A stretch of 64,000 nucleotides of DNA from Neisseria macacae ATCC 33926 (GCF_022749495.1 NZ_CP094241.1:2480001-2544000), one strand, 5' to 3'; shown: positions 44,727 through 53,761, counted from the stretch's first letter. Notes: a model not told the origin generated them from the letters alone. Translations and numbers: made by a program.

Positions 44727-45982
44727 TATCGGTCAACCTCCCCGAATACGATGTCCTGCGTACCGATAATGGCAACAACGTCGGCGAGCATGTGGCCTTT
44801 TGCCATTTCGTCCATGCCTTGCAGGTGGGCGAAGCCGGGTGCGCGGATTTTCAGGCGGTAGGGTTTATTTGCGCCGTCTGAAATGATGTAAACGCCGAAC
44901 TCGCCTTTCGGGTGTTCGACAGCGGTGTAGGTCTCGCCCTCGGGAACGTGCATACCCTCGGTAAAGAGTTTGAAATGGTGAATCAGGTCTTCCATACCTG
45001 TTTTCATTTCGGTACGCTTGGGCGGAGCGAATTTGTGGTTTGTGGTAATGACCGGACCCGGATTGACACGCAACCACTCGGAACATTGTTTAATGATGCG
45101 CACGGATTGACGCATTTCTTCCATGCGGCAGAGGTAACGGTCGTAGCAGTCGCCATTGACGCCGACGGGGATGTCGAAATCCATTTGGTCGTACACTTCA
45201 TACGGCTGTTTCTTACGCACGTCCCACTCCACGCCCGAACCGCGCAGCATCACGCCGGTAAAGCCTTTCTGCATGGCGCGCTCGGGGGAGACGACGCCGA
45301 TGCCGACGGTACGCTGTTTCCAAATACGGTTGTCGGTCAGGAGGGTTTCGAGTGTGTCGATGTTTTTGGGGAAACGTTCGCAGAAGGCGTCGATGAAGTC
45401 GAGCATGGTGCCTTCGCGGGATTCGTTGAGCTGCTTCAATACTTTGGCGTTGCGGAATTTGCTGCTCTCGTATTTGGGCATGAAGTCGGGCAAGTCGCGG
45501 TAAACGCCGCCGGGACGGAAGTAGGCTGCGTGCATACGCGCGCCGGAAACGGCTTCGTACAAGTCCATCAGCTCTTCGCGATCGCGGAAGGCGTAGAGGA
45601 TGGCGGTCATCGCGCCGATGTCGAAAGCGTGCGAACCGATGCCCATCAGGTGATTGAGGATGCGCGTTACTTCGGCAAACATCACTCGGATGTACTGGGC
45701 GCGGATAGGCACGTCAATACCGGCGAGTTTTTCTACCGCCAAGCAATACGCCTGCTCGTTAACCATCATGGAAACATAGTCCAAGCGGTCCATATAAGGC
45801 AGGGCTTGCAGATAGGTTTTGGTTTCAGCCAGTTTTTCGGTACCTCGGTGCAAGAGGCCGATATGCGGATCGGCACGGACGATTTGTTCGCCGTCCAACT
45901 CCAAGATCATGCGCAATACGCCGTGCGCCGCAGGGTGTTGCGGGCCGAAGTTGATGGTGTAGTTTCTTAATTTATTGGCCAC
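44726..45982 (-). CDS. nuoD: NADH dehydrogenase I subunit D
   Basis: 418 aa from a GTG at 45982 (reads M-A-N-K-L-R-N-Y). GAGGAG lies about seven bases upstream inside the nuoC 3' end, and the start overlaps nuoC by 11 bp. An extended upstream frame exists but lacks that site. 49-kDa subunit: FGPQHPAAHGVLRMILELDGE, HRGTEKLAETKTY and the C-terminal Arg at the end (DIVFGEVDR). It forms the quinone site with NuoB. Confidence 0.97.
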   Translation of the reverse strand: MANKLRNYTINFGPQHPAAHGVLRMILELDGEQIVRADPHIGLLHRGTEKLAETKTYLQALPYMDRLDYVSMMVNEQAYCLAVEKLAGIDVPIRAQYIRVMFAEVTRILNHLMGIGSHAFDIGAMTAILYAFRDREELMDLYEAVSGARMHAAYFRPGGVYRDLPDFMPKYESSKFRNAKVLKQLNESREGTMLDFIDAFCERFPKNIDTLETLLTDNRIWKQRTVGIGVVSPERAMQKGFTGVMLRGSGVEWDVRKKQPYEVYDQMDFDIPVGVNGDCYDRYLCRMEEMRQSVRIIKQCSEWLRVNPGPVITTNHKFAPPKRTEMKTGMEDLIHHFKLFTEGMHVPEGETYTAVEHPKGEFGVYIISDGANKPYRLKIRAPGFAHLQGMDEMAKGHMLADVVAIIGTQDIVFGEVDR

Positions 45983-46565
45983 CGTAGTTCTCCTCACGGA
46001 CGATACGCGGCGTGATTTCGCGCGGCTCGATGGTAACAGGTTGGTAAATCACGCGTTTTTGCTCTTCATCGTAACGCATTTCGACATAGCCGGAAATCGG
46101 GAAGTCTTTGCGGAAAGGATGTCCGACAAAACCATAATCGGTCAGGATGCGGCGCAGGTCGGGATGGTTGTTGAACATGATGCCGTACAAATCGAAGGCT
46201 TCGCGCTCGTACCAATCCGCGCTGTTGTAAACGGGAACCACGGATTCGACCACGGGGAAATCGTCGTCTGAAACCCAGACGCGCACGCGGATGCGTTGGT
46301 TGTTTTTCAGAGAAAGAAGCTGGCTGACAACGGCGAAGCGTTTGCCCTGCCATGCTTCGTTTTTGTAAGTGCTGTAATCGACGCCGCACAAATCTACCAA
46401 AAGCTCGAAATGCAGTTCTTCATGGTCGCGCAACGTAGTCATCACTGAAACATAGTGTTCGGGCAGACACTCGACGGTAATCTCGCCCAAAGCGGAAATG
46501 ACTTTGCTTGCCTGATCGCCCAAAATGCGGACGACGGTTTCGTATAATTTGTGGATGCTTGCCAT
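45972..46565 (-). CDS. nuoC: NADH dehydrogenase I subunit C
   Basis: 197 aa, 30-kDa subunit: LVDLCGVDYSTYK, SADWYEREAFDLYGIMFNNHPDLRRIL and DYGFVGHPFRKDFPISGYVEMRY. It is separate from nuoD, unlike the fused form of E. coli. The 3' end supplies the ribosome-binding site of nuoD. Confidence 0.97.
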   Translation of the reverse strand: MASIHKLYETVVRILGDQASKVISALGEITVECLPEHYVSVMTTLRDHEELHFELLVDLCGVDYSTYKNEAWQGKRFAVVSQLLSLKNNQRIRVRVWVSDDDFPVVESVVPVYNSADWYEREAFDLYGIMFNNHPDLRRILTDYGFVGHPFRKDFPISGYVEMRYDEEQKRVIYQPVTIEPREITPRIVREENYGGQ

Positions 46566-46578
46566 ATCGTTCCCTCCC

Positions 46579-47061
46579 CTACTCGTCCCGCGCGATGGTG
46601 GAAGTGCGCTTGATTTTTTGTTGGAGCTGCATCAGGCCGTAAATCAGGGCTTCCGCAGTCGGCGGACAACCCGGCACATAAACGTCTACCGGCACGACGC
46701 GGTCGGCACCGCGCACGACGGAATAAGAATAATGATAGTAGCCACCGCCGTTGGCACACGAACCCATAGACAACACCCAACGCGGCTCAGCGAGCTGGTC
46801 GTACACGCGGCGCAGGGCGGGCGCCATTTTATTGGTCAGCGTACCCGCCACAATCATCAGGTCGGCCTGACGGGGAGACGGACGGAAAATAATGCCGAAA
46901 CGGTCAAGGTCGTAACGCGCCATACCCGCGTGCATCATTTCCACGGCGCAGCAGGCCAGGCCGAAAGTAACCGGCCACAGCGAACCGGTACGCATATAGT
47001 TCAGCACCGTATCCGCGCTGGTGGTGATGAAACCTTTTTTCAAAACGCCTTCTATTCCCAT
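46579..47061 (-). CDS. nuoB: NADH dehydrogenase I subunit B
   Basis: 160 aa from ATG 47061 (MGIEGVLKKGFITTSADTVL); the open frame extends upstream into nuoA but this is the family start. Cluster N2 ligands: the tandem Cys in FGLACCAVEMM, Cys in MGSCANGGGYY and Cys in VPGCPPTAEAL. The start overlaps nuoA by 10 bp. Confidence 0.97.
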   Translation of the reverse strand: MGIEGVLKKGFITTSADTVLNYMRTGSLWPVTFGLACCAVEMMHAGMARYDLDRFGIIFRPSPRQADLMIVAGTLTNKMAPALRRVYDQLAEPRWVLSMGSCANGGGYYHYSYSVVRGADRVVPVDVYVPGCPPTAEALIYGLMQLQQKIKRTSTIARDE

Positions 47062-47408
47062 TCCAGCGCACCTTTTTTCCATTCGTAAACAAAGCCTACC
47101 GTCAGAACGACGATAAACACCAGCATAGACCAGAAGCCGTATGCGCCCAAATCTTTGAACACCACCGCCCACGGCAGCATAAACGCAACCTCCAAATCGA
47201 AGAGGATGAACAAGATGGCGACGAGATAATAACGCACGTCAAACTTCATCCTGGCGTTTTCAAAGGCTTCGAAACCACATTCGTAAGCCGCGTCTTTTTC
47301 GGCGTAGTGGTGTTTCGGACCTAAAATCGTGCCGAGCAGGATAAACAGCACGCCGGCCGCAAGGCCGACGAGGATGAATACAAGGACGGGAAAGTAACTG
47401 GCCAACAT
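47052..47408 (-). CDS. nuoA: NADH dehydrogenase I subunit A
   Basis: 118 aa, three membrane helices with the conserved YECGFEAFENARMKFDVRYYLVAILFILFDLEVAFM block (cited in part: YECGFE and FDLEVAF). First gene of the operon. Its upstream region has a promoter candidate and a possible Fur site. Confidence 0.97.
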   Translation of the reverse strand: MLASYFPVLVFILVGLAAGVLFILLGTILGPKHHYAEKDAAYECGFEAFENARMKFDVRYYLVAILFILFDLEVAFMLPWAVVFKDLGAYGFWSMLVFIVVLTVGFVYEWKKGALEWE

Positions 47409-47440
47409 GGGTTTATGCCTAACTGGTTGACAGACAAATC

Positions 47441-47470
47441 TTAATATCCTGCTATTTTATCGAATTTCAA
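47441..47470 (-). promoter_or_regulatory. Candidate nuo operon promoter
   Basis: On the minus strand TTGAAA (47465-47470), an 18-nt spacer and TATTAA (47441-47446); a start would fall about 25 bases before the nuoA ATG. The match is moderate. Confidence 0.4.
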
Positions 47471-47534
47471 AATCCATTAAAAGGTAAATGTCGGTCAACC
47501 TGCAAAAAAATCTTAATAAATTCAATAAGTTTAT

Positions 47535-47553
47535 GATAACGATTCTTATTTGT
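47535..47553. promoter_or_regulatory. Possible Fur-binding site upstream of nuoA
   Basis: GATAACGATTCTTATTTGT matches 12 of 19 positions of the Fur consensus GATAATGATAATCATTATC. It is about 65 bases upstream of the nuoA -35 candidate. In N. meningitidis the nuoA promoter is reported to be Fur-activated, which makes the position meaningful, though the match is partial. Confidence 0.4.
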
Positions 47554-47758
47554 GTTTTATAACAACCCAACTTCATTCCTTTACCCATATCAACGCCAAT
47601 AAAATTGGATAGAAAATGCAACACCCACCGCCAGCCCTAAACACAACAAACCCTTCCAATAAACCAGATTCGCTTTTCAGACGACCTTTTGTCCGTCTTT
47701 ATCAGTAAGAATCTGCTAAAATCGCCCGTTTCCCACTTCAACCTGACAGCAGCAATAC

Positions 47759-49621
47759 ATGAATATCTTTTACGAAGAGTCCGGCCAATTCAAAGTCGCC
47801 GCCATCGTCCAAAAAAACGACGCCACCTACCAAGTCGATACCCAACACGGCAAGCGCACCAAAGTGAAGGCGAACAACGTCTTTGCCGAGTTCGACGGCG
47901 ATATGGCGGCGTTTTTGGAGAACGCGCAGGCGCAGGCGGCGGACATCGACACCGATTTATTGTGGGAAGTATGCGGCGAAGAAGAATTTTCCGCCGAGGC
48001 GATTGCCGAAGAATATTACGGACATGCACCGACCAAAACCGAGCTGGCGGCGACCTTGATTGCGCTTTACGCCGCGCCGATGTATTTCTACAAAAAAGCC
48101 AAAGGCGTGTTTAAAGCCGCGCCCGAAAAAACTTTGAAACAAGCGCTTGCCGCCATCGAACGCAAAAAACAGCAAGACGCGCAAATCGACACTTGGGTGG
48201 AAGCCTTGAAACGCGGCGAGATGCCGTCTGAAATCACGGCGGATTTGAAAACCATCCTGCACGCGCCCGACAAGCAGTCGCTGACCTACAAAGCCTTTAC
48301 CAAAGCCGCCGACGCGCTGAAAACCTCCGCCTACGAATTGGCGAAAAAAACAGGCGGCATTACGTCCATTCCGCAATACCTGCAAGACGGTTTTGAAATC
48401 AAATACTTCCCCAAAGGCACAGGCTTCCCCGACCTTGCCCTTCCCGAAATGCCCGACTTGCCTAAGGCCGACGTTACCGCCTTTTCCATTGACGACGAAT
48501 CGACCACCGAAGTGGACGACGCTTTAAGCCTGACCGATTTGGGCAACGGCATGAAGCGCGTCGGTATCCACATCGCCGCGCCGTCGCTTGCCATTAAACC
48601 AGGCGACAAAATGGAAAAAAACATCATGGAACGCTTGAGCACGGTCTATTTCCCCGGCGGCAAAATCACCATGCTGCCTGAAAACTGGATTGCCGCATTC
48701 AGCCTCGATGCGGGCGCGTACCGTCCTGCCGTCAGCATTTATTTTGATGTGGACAGCGAGTTCAACGTCGGCGAGCCGACCTGCAAAATCGAAGCCGTCA
48801 ACATCGCCGAAAATCTGCGCATCCAAACCATCGAGCCGCATTTCAACGCCGAAACCGGCTTGGACGAAGCCGGCGAAATGATGTTCGCCCATCATCAAGA
48901 CCTGATTTGGTTCCACCAATTCGCCGTTGCCCTGCAAAAAGCGCGCGGCAAATACGAACCCGACCGCGCGCCGCAATACGATTACAGCATCGAATTGGAT
49001 GAGGAAGGCAAAGTATCCGTCGTCCACCGCGAACGCGGTTCGCCCATCGATATGCTGGTCAGCGAAATGATGATTTTGGCTAACAGCACTTGGGCGCAGA
49101 TGCTCCATGACAACGACCTGCCCGGCCTCTTCCGCGTCCAACCCGCCGGAAAAGTGCGCATGAGCACCAAATCCGAGCCGCACATCGGCATGGGTGTGCA
49201 GCATTACGGCTGGTTCACCTCGCCACTGCGTCGTGCCGCCGACTACATCAACCAAAAACAACTCCTCAGCTTGATAGACGACTCCGCCGAGCCGCTCTTC
49301 CAGCAAAGCGATGCCGAACTCTTCGCCGCACTGCGCGATTTCGACACCGCCTACGCCGCCTACGCCGATTTCCAACGGCAGATGGAAGCCTACTGGAGCC
49401 TCGTGTACCTGCAACAGCAAGGCACAAGCGAGCTGACCGCAACCATCCTCAAAGAAGACCTCGTCCGTATCGAAGGCCTGCCGCTGGTAACCCGCGCCAC
49501 CGGCATCCCGTTCGACGCGCTGCCCAAATCGCAAGTCCTGCTCAAAATCACCGAGCTTGATCCCGAAAAGCAGTTTATCGCGCTGAACTATGTGAAAGCC
49601 GTTGCCCCTGCAGTTGCGTAA
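47759..49621 (+). CDS. RNase II/RNB-family exoribonuclease
   Basis: 620 aa. The catalytic RNB domain begins near residue 240, with the magnesium-binding block FSIDDESTTEVDDALSL containing the clustered aspartates, and later HIAAPSLAIKPGD. The N-terminal region (MNIFYEESGQFKVAAIVQKND) is an OB-like RNA-binding part. The protein degrades RNA 3' to 5'. It is closer in length to RNase II (about 640 aa) than to RNase R (about 800 aa). It ends just before an IS3 copy that interrupts its DUS terminator. Confidence 0.92.
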   Translation: MNIFYEESGQFKVAAIVQKNDATYQVDTQHGKRTKVKANNVFAEFDGDMAAFLENAQAQAADIDTDLLWEVCGEEEFSAEAIAEEYYGHAPTKTELAATLIALYAAPMYFYKKAKGVFKAAPEKTLKQALAAIERKKQQDAQIDTWVEALKRGEMPSEITADLKTILHAPDKQSLTYKAFTKAADALKTSAYELAKKTGGITSIPQYLQDGFEIKYFPKGTGFPDLALPEMPDLPKADVTAFSIDDESTTEVDDALSLTDLGNGMKRVGIHIAAPSLAIKPGDKMEKNIMERLSTVYFPGGKITMLPENWIAAFSLDAGAYRPAVSIYFDVDSEFNVGEPTCKIEAVNIAENLRIQTIEPHFNAETGLDEAGEMMFAHHQDLIWFHQFAVALQKARGKYEPDRAPQYDYSIELDEEGKVSVVHRERGSPIDMLVSEMMILANSTWAQMLHDNDLPGLFRVQPAGKVRMSTKSEPHIGMGVQHYGWFTSPLRRAADYINQKQLLSLIDDSAEPLFQQSDAELFAALRDFDTAYAAYADFQRQMEAYWSLVYLQQQGTSELTATILKEDLVRIEGLPLVTRATGIPFDALPKSQVLLKITELDPEKQFIALNYVKAVAPAVA

Positions 49622-49637
49622 GTTTGCCGTTATGAAA

Positions 49638-49654
49638 AAAGGTCGTCTGAAAAC
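49638..49654 (+). terminator. Left arm of RNase-gene DUS terminator, split by IS
   Basis: AAAGGTCGTCTGAAAAC, complementary to 50917-50933 over 17 bp. Removing the IS and one AAC restores an 11-nt loop. Same arrangement as at 3560/4836. Confidence 0.8.
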
Positions 49655-49694
49655 TGAACTGGCCCCCAAATCTTGGACACTTATAAAAGCCTAT

Positions 49695-50591
49695 TCAGGC
49701 GCTCTGTGCAAGCTGGGTTCTGTATGCGACAGGACTCAGCTTTTTCAATTTCAAACTGCAACGCTCCCGGTTGTAGTAATCCATATAGTCATCTATCTGC
49801 TTCATCAATTCATCTACCGTCAATTCACCTGCGTTATAGAAACACTCCGTCTTCAACACCGCAAAGAAGCTTTCCATCGGCGCATTGTCCCAACAGTTCG
49901 CCTTTCGCGACATGCTTTGAACCATGGAATGCTCCGCAAGCAATTCCCTATACCCCGCCGTACGGTACAGCACACCTTGGTCCGAATGAAGCATCGTTCC
50001 TTTAGCAGTCAGACGGGGGGCGGCTTTTTCGAGCATTTCCTTCACCATTTCGCTGTTGGCATTGCGGCTCATGGCGTAGGCGACGATTTCCCGGTTGAAC
50101 AAGTCCAAGATCGGCGAGAGGTACAGTTTGCCGTCCTTCCCTTTGAGTTCGGTAACGTCGGTCAGCCATTTTTCGTTGGGCTTTTCAGCTTTGAATAGGC
50201 GTTTGAGGAGGTTTTCCGATATTTCGCCCATGGCGGGATGGCGGTAGGCTTTTTTCGCCCGTATGAGGGCTTTCAGTTCCAACTGCTTCATCAACCGCGC
50301 CACTTTTTTGCGGTTCCAACCCAATGCGGCGGCAATGCGCCTTTGCCCGTAGCGTCCTTTATGCCGCCGGTAGGTTTCGACAAGGAGGGCTTTGTCGGCT
50401 GCGTCGGGATCGGGTCGGTCTTGGTGATGGTAGTAAAAGCTGCTTTTGGGCAGGTTTGCGATGTGCAGCAGGTATTTGAGCGGGTGTTGCGCCCTCAGTG
50501 TTTGGACGGTTTGGCTTTGTCCTTTTCGGTCTGTTTTTGGCTGAGGGCTTTTAACTCCTTTAGGTAGGCGACCTCTGCGCGCATATAGCAC
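49695..50591 (-). CDS. IS3 transposase OrfB, copy 2
   Basis: 298 aa measured from a GTG. DDE blocks are the same as in copy 1 (WLTDVTEL, LHSDQGVLY, APMESFFAVLKTE); a few substitutions (for example N-A-N-S for R-A-D-S) show that the copies have begun to diverge. Expressed by frameshift from OrfA. Confidence 0.88.
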   Translation of the reverse strand: MLYARRGRLPKGVKSPQPKTDRKGQSQTVQTLRAQHPLKYLLHIANLPKSSFYYHHQDRPDPDAADKALLVETYRRHKGRYGQRRIAAALGWNRKKVARLMKQLELKALIRAKKAYRHPAMGEISENLLKRLFKAEKPNEKWLTDVTELKGKDGKLYLSPILDLFNREIVAYAMSRNANSEMVKEMLEKAAPRLTAKGTMLHSDQGVLYRTAGYRELLAEHSMVQSMSRKANCWDNAPMESFFAVLKTECFYNAGELTVDELMKQIDDYMDYYNRERCSLKLKKLSPVAYRTQLAQSA

Positions 50592-50845
50592 AACTCTTCG
50601 ATAAGCTCTGCCTGTGTTTTTTCTTGATCGGGTTTATCTGCGATGAAGGGGTTTTTGCGGTGTTGGGGCATGGTTTTGGATTGGGGATGTTCGAGTGCGC
50701 CGATACCGCCTTCTTGATAGGCGCGTATCCATCGTCTCAGGTGGGTTCGGGAAATGCCGTAGTGGTCTGCGGTACGTTGTTGGCTGCGTATATGCAGGTA
50801 GTGGAGTACGGCTTGGTATTTGAAGTGTAATGTATATTTGCTCAT
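50495..50845 (-). CDS. IS3 transposase OrfA, copy 2
   Basis: 116 aa, identical in layout to copy 1. Slippage run at plus-strand T6 (50617-50622). In this copy the -1 frame contains a TAA at about 50634-50636, upstream of the run, which is consistent with shifting only at or after the run. Confidence 0.88.
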   Translation of the reverse strand: MSKYTLHFKYQAVLHYLHIRSQQRTADHYGISRTHLRRWIRAYQEGGIGALEHPQSKTMPQHRKNPFIADKPDQEKTQAELIEELCYMRAEVAYLKELKALSQKQTEKDKAKPSKH

Positions 50846-50916
50846 AAAAAAAACTGCACCTTGTGAGTTGGAGGGGATGTCCAACTTTTGGGGTGCAGTT
50901 CAAACTTGAGGGGTAG

Positions 50917-50933
50917 GTTTTCAGACGACCTTT
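50917..50933 (-). terminator. Right arm of the split terminator (also serves murJ)
   Basis: GTTTTCAGACGACCTTT, complement of 49638-49654. Before insertion the hairpin lay between two convergent genes and could serve both. Confidence 0.75.
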
Positions 50934-50951
50934 TGAACATTTCAACACCCT

Positions 50952-52493
50952 CTAATGTGCTTCCACCCGTTTGAAATCTCTCGGTCGGAAACCCAGCGCA
51001 GCCAGCGACACGAAATACAAACCGCCGCCTATCGCAATCAAGATGCACAACTGTCCTGCTTTGCGCAAACCGCCGACATGCACCCACTCAAACGGCAGGT
51101 AAGTCTGCGCAGCCCACAGCCCGCCGCCCATTACGACAAGCGACAGTAGCATTTTACTTAGGAAACTCCTCCACCCTTTACCGGGTTGGTAAATACCGTG
51201 TTTACACAAAAGGAAGAACAACAATCCCGCATTGATACACGCGCCCAAACCGATGGCAAGCGAAAGCCCGACGTGTTTCAGAGGGCCGATAAAGGCGAGG
51301 TTCATCAACTGTGTGCAGACGAGCGTAAAGATGGCGATTTTGACGGGCGTTTTAATGTTTTGCCGTGCATAGAAACCGGGTGCCAACACTTTAATCATGA
51401 TTAAGCCGATTAAGCCGAAAGAGTAGGCAATCAGCGCATGTTGCGTCATCTGCGCGTCAAACAGCGTAAATTCGCGGTACATAAACAGCGTCGCCACCAA
51501 CGGGAACGACAATACTGCCAACCCGACCGCCGCCGGCAGGGTCAGCAGCATACACAGGCGCAAACCCCAGTCGAGCAGTCCGGAAAACTGCTCTGTATTC
51601 TGATTGGCTGCATGCTTGGACAAAGTCGGCAGCAAAATCGTACCGAGCGCCGCACCCAAAACACCGCTGGGCAATTCCATCAGGCGGTCGGCGTAATACA
51701 TCCACGAAACGCTGCCCGATTGCAGATAAGACGCAAAAATCGTGTTGATCACCAAAGAAATCTGCGCCACGCTCACGCCCAAAATCGCAGGCGCCATCTG
51801 TTTCATCACGCGGTTGACCGCCCTATCTTGAAAATTCAGCTTAGGCAGTTTCAAAAAACCCAGTTTCGCCAACCAAGGGAGCTGAAAGCCAAGCTGCAAA
51901 ATCCCGCCGACAAAGACCGCCCAAGCCAGCGCGGTAACGGGAGGATCAAAATACGGTATGAAATACAGCGAAAAGACGATAAAAGAAATATTCAAAAACG
52001 TCGGCGTAAACGCGGGGATGCTGAACTTATGATAAGAATTCAGTATCGAACCGACAAAGGAAGACAACGAAATCAATAAGATATAAGGAAACGTAATCCG
52101 CAGCAAATCGATGGAAAGCTGGAATTTGTCCGCATCCTTGGCAAACCCGGGCGCGGAAGCCCAAATCACCCAAGGCGCGGCAAGAATACCCAGCGCGGTA
52201 ACGATAACCAGGACAAACGACAGCATCCCCGCCACATGGCGGATAAACGCCTCCGTCGCTTCTTTCGAACGCGTTTCCTTATATTCCGCCAAAATCGGCA
52301 CAAAAGCCTGGGCAAACGCCCCTTCCGCAAATACGCGGCGCAGCAGGTTCGGCAGTTTGAACGCCACAAAAAAGGCGTCGGTTGCCATACCTGCACCAAA
52401 CGCTCGGGCAATTACCGTATCGCGCAAAAATCCAAGTATGCGCGACACCATCGTCAAACTGCCGACCTTGGCCAAAGCCCCTAACAAATTCAT
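50952..52493 (-). CDS. murJ: Lipid II flippase MurJ
   Basis: 513 aa from ATG 52493 (MNLLGALAKVGSLTMVSRILGFLRD), the standard beginning; the longer open frame covers a DUS. About 14 membrane helices, MOP-superfamily, with the conserved Arg/Lys of the central cavity in SRILGFLRDTVIARAFGAGMATDAFFVAFKLPNLLRR (cited in part: FKLPNLLRR). It moves lipid II across the inner membrane for peptidoglycan synthesis. Essential in most bacteria. Confidence 0.96.
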   Translation of the reverse strand: MNLLGALAKVGSLTMVSRILGFLRDTVIARAFGAGMATDAFFVAFKLPNLLRRVFAEGAFAQAFVPILAEYKETRSKEATEAFIRHVAGMLSFVLVIVTALGILAAPWVIWASAPGFAKDADKFQLSIDLLRITFPYILLISLSSFVGSILNSYHKFSIPAFTPTFLNISFIVFSLYFIPYFDPPVTALAWAVFVGGILQLGFQLPWLAKLGFLKLPKLNFQDRAVNRVMKQMAPAILGVSVAQISLVINTIFASYLQSGSVSWMYYADRLMELPSGVLGAALGTILLPTLSKHAANQNTEQFSGLLDWGLRLCMLLTLPAAVGLAVLSFPLVATLFMYREFTLFDAQMTQHALIAYSFGLIGLIMIKVLAPGFYARQNIKTPVKIAIFTLVCTQLMNLAFIGPLKHVGLSLAIGLGACINAGLLFFLLCKHGIYQPGKGWRSFLSKMLLSLVVMGGGLWAAQTYLPFEWVHVGGLRKAGQLCILIAIGGGLYFVSLAALGFRPRDFKRVEAH

Positions 52494-52650
52494 CCGTTTT
52501 ATTCCTTCAAAAGTCCAGACGTCGTCTGAAAGCGCGTATTGTACGACAGAATATACAAATCTAGGCAAATCGGTATGCCGACAGGCAAACATATAGCGGA
52601 TGAACCACCCTGCTTCGTTGCCTGTTCCTTATGTTGCTCCACCATCAAAA

Positions 52651-52690
52651 AGATCGTCTGAAAACCTGTATCTTGGTTTTCAGACGACCT
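52651..52690 (-). terminator. DUS hairpin terminator of pyrH
   Basis: AGATCGTCTGAAAACC with GGTTTTCAGACGACCT; on the minus strand a T run follows (plus-strand CAAAAAG). One arm carries AGATCG instead of AGGTCG, paired as a G-U or mismatch. Confidence 0.75.
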
Positions 52691-52730
52691 TTTGCTTGAT
52701 CAAATCACTTCAATTATTGCCCGATGGGAA

Positions 52731-53450
52731 TCAGCAGTGAACCAGCGTGCCTTCGTCTTCGCCGGTAATGACGCGTTTGAGCGAGCCTTGTTTGGCGATG
52801 CCGAAGACGACGATGTTGAGTTTGCGTTCGCGGCAGAGGGCGAAGGCGGTCGCATCCATGACTTTGAGGTTTTTGTTCAAGGCTTCGTCAAAGGTAATGG
52901 TTTCGTAACGTGTGGCGGACGGGTCTTTTTTCGGGTCTGCGGTATAAACGCCGTCCACGTTGGTGGCTTTGAGCATGACGTCGCAGTTCATTTCGGCTCC
53001 GCGCAGGGCGGCGGCGGTGTCGGTGGTGAAGAACGGGTTGCCCGTACCGGCGGCGAAAATCACGACTTTGCCTTCTTCAAGGTATTGGATGGCTTTGGGA
53101 CGGGCGTAGGTTTCAGCGATTTGCTGCATGGAAAGTGCGGATTGCACGCGCGCTTTGATGCCGAGGGTTTCGAAGGCATCTTTGAGGGCGAGTGCGTTCA
53201 TGACGGTCGCCATCATGCCCATGTAGTCTGCGGTGGCGCGGTCCATGCTGCCTGCTTGGGCGGATACGCCGCGGAAGATGTTGCCGCCGCCGACAACGAT
53301 GCCGACTTGTACGCCCATTTTGACGATTTCGGCGATTTCACCGACGGTTTGGACGATGGTGTCATGGTTGATGCCGAAAGGGTCGGAACCCATCAGGGAT
53401 TCGCCGGAGAGTTTCAGTAATACGCGTTTGTATTTGATTTGCTGTGTCAT
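52731..53450 (-). CDS. pyrH: UMP kinase
   Basis: 239 aa, amino-acid-kinase fold. Motifs: VLLKLSGESLMGSDPFGI, VGIVVGGGNIFRG, ATADYMGMMATVMNALAL and IFAAGTGNPFFTTDTAAALRG. It phosphorylates UMP to UDP in the cytoplasm. Order rpsB-tsf-pyrH is the conserved bacterial cluster; here a terminator and hairpins separate tsf from pyrH. Confidence 0.98.
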   Translation of the reverse strand: MTQQIKYKRVLLKLSGESLMGSDPFGINHDTIVQTVGEIAEIVKMGVQVGIVVGGGNIFRGVSAQAGSMDRATADYMGMMATVMNALALKDAFETLGIKARVQSALSMQQIAETYARPKAIQYLEEGKVVIFAAGTGNPFFTTDTAAALRGAEMNCDVMLKATNVDGVYTADPKKDPSATRYETITFDEALNKNLKVMDATAFALCRERKLNIVVFGIAKQGSLKRVITGEDEGTLVHC

Positions 53451-53761
53451 GGGATACCTTGCTTTCTTTGGGTGGTTAGCGCCGATTATTCAGAGTGAAC
53501 TGACCATTCATTCCAAATGATCAGTTCACCCTGCGGCGCTGCTTCAATTCGGGGAAAGGGTGTTTGATTTTTCAGACGACCTTTCGGGATGTTTGGCTAA
53601 CAGGGTAACGCGTTTTCCGTGGATGTATGGGTTTGGATAAATTATTATTTGTTGATTATGATGAAATATTCGATTTCCAACAGTATTCTAAACAGTGTAA
53701 CTCTCAAAAAAAAGCACCCTGATTCGTTTGGAATCCAGGTGCTTTCTTTTTCATTTCTGCC
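53451..53761. other. Gap between tsf and pyrH with two hairpins
   Basis: About 310 bases. It holds the tsf terminator (53711-53745), one DUS near 53570, and an imperfect hairpin at 53495-53529 (GTGAACTGA/TCAGTTCAC) 45 bases upstream of pyrH, which lies in the pyrH leader. No gene seen. Confidence 0.65.
53711..53745 (-). terminator. Intrinsic terminator of tsf
   Basis: AAAGCACC/GGTGCTTT outer stem extended by GATTC/GAATC, with eight T on the minus strand following (plus-strand A run 53706-53713). Confidence 0.85.

Larger units (their letters stand above)
47409..47758. other. Divergent intergenic region between nuoA and the RNase gene
   Basis: About 350 AT-rich bases between divergently transcribed genes. 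It contains the nuo promoter candidate, a Fur-like site, one DUS near 47674, and an extended -10 (TGCTAAAAT, 47714-47722) facing the RNase gene. Confidence 0.6.
49655..50902 (-). mobile_element. IS3-family insertion sequence (IS150 group), copy 2
   Basis: 1248 bp, nearly identical to 3577-4823, with the same ends and a 3-bp AAC duplication (49652-49654 and 50903-50905). The difference in length is one additional A near the right end. Inserted in the loop of a DUS hairpin between the convergent RNase gene and murJ. Confidence 0.93.
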
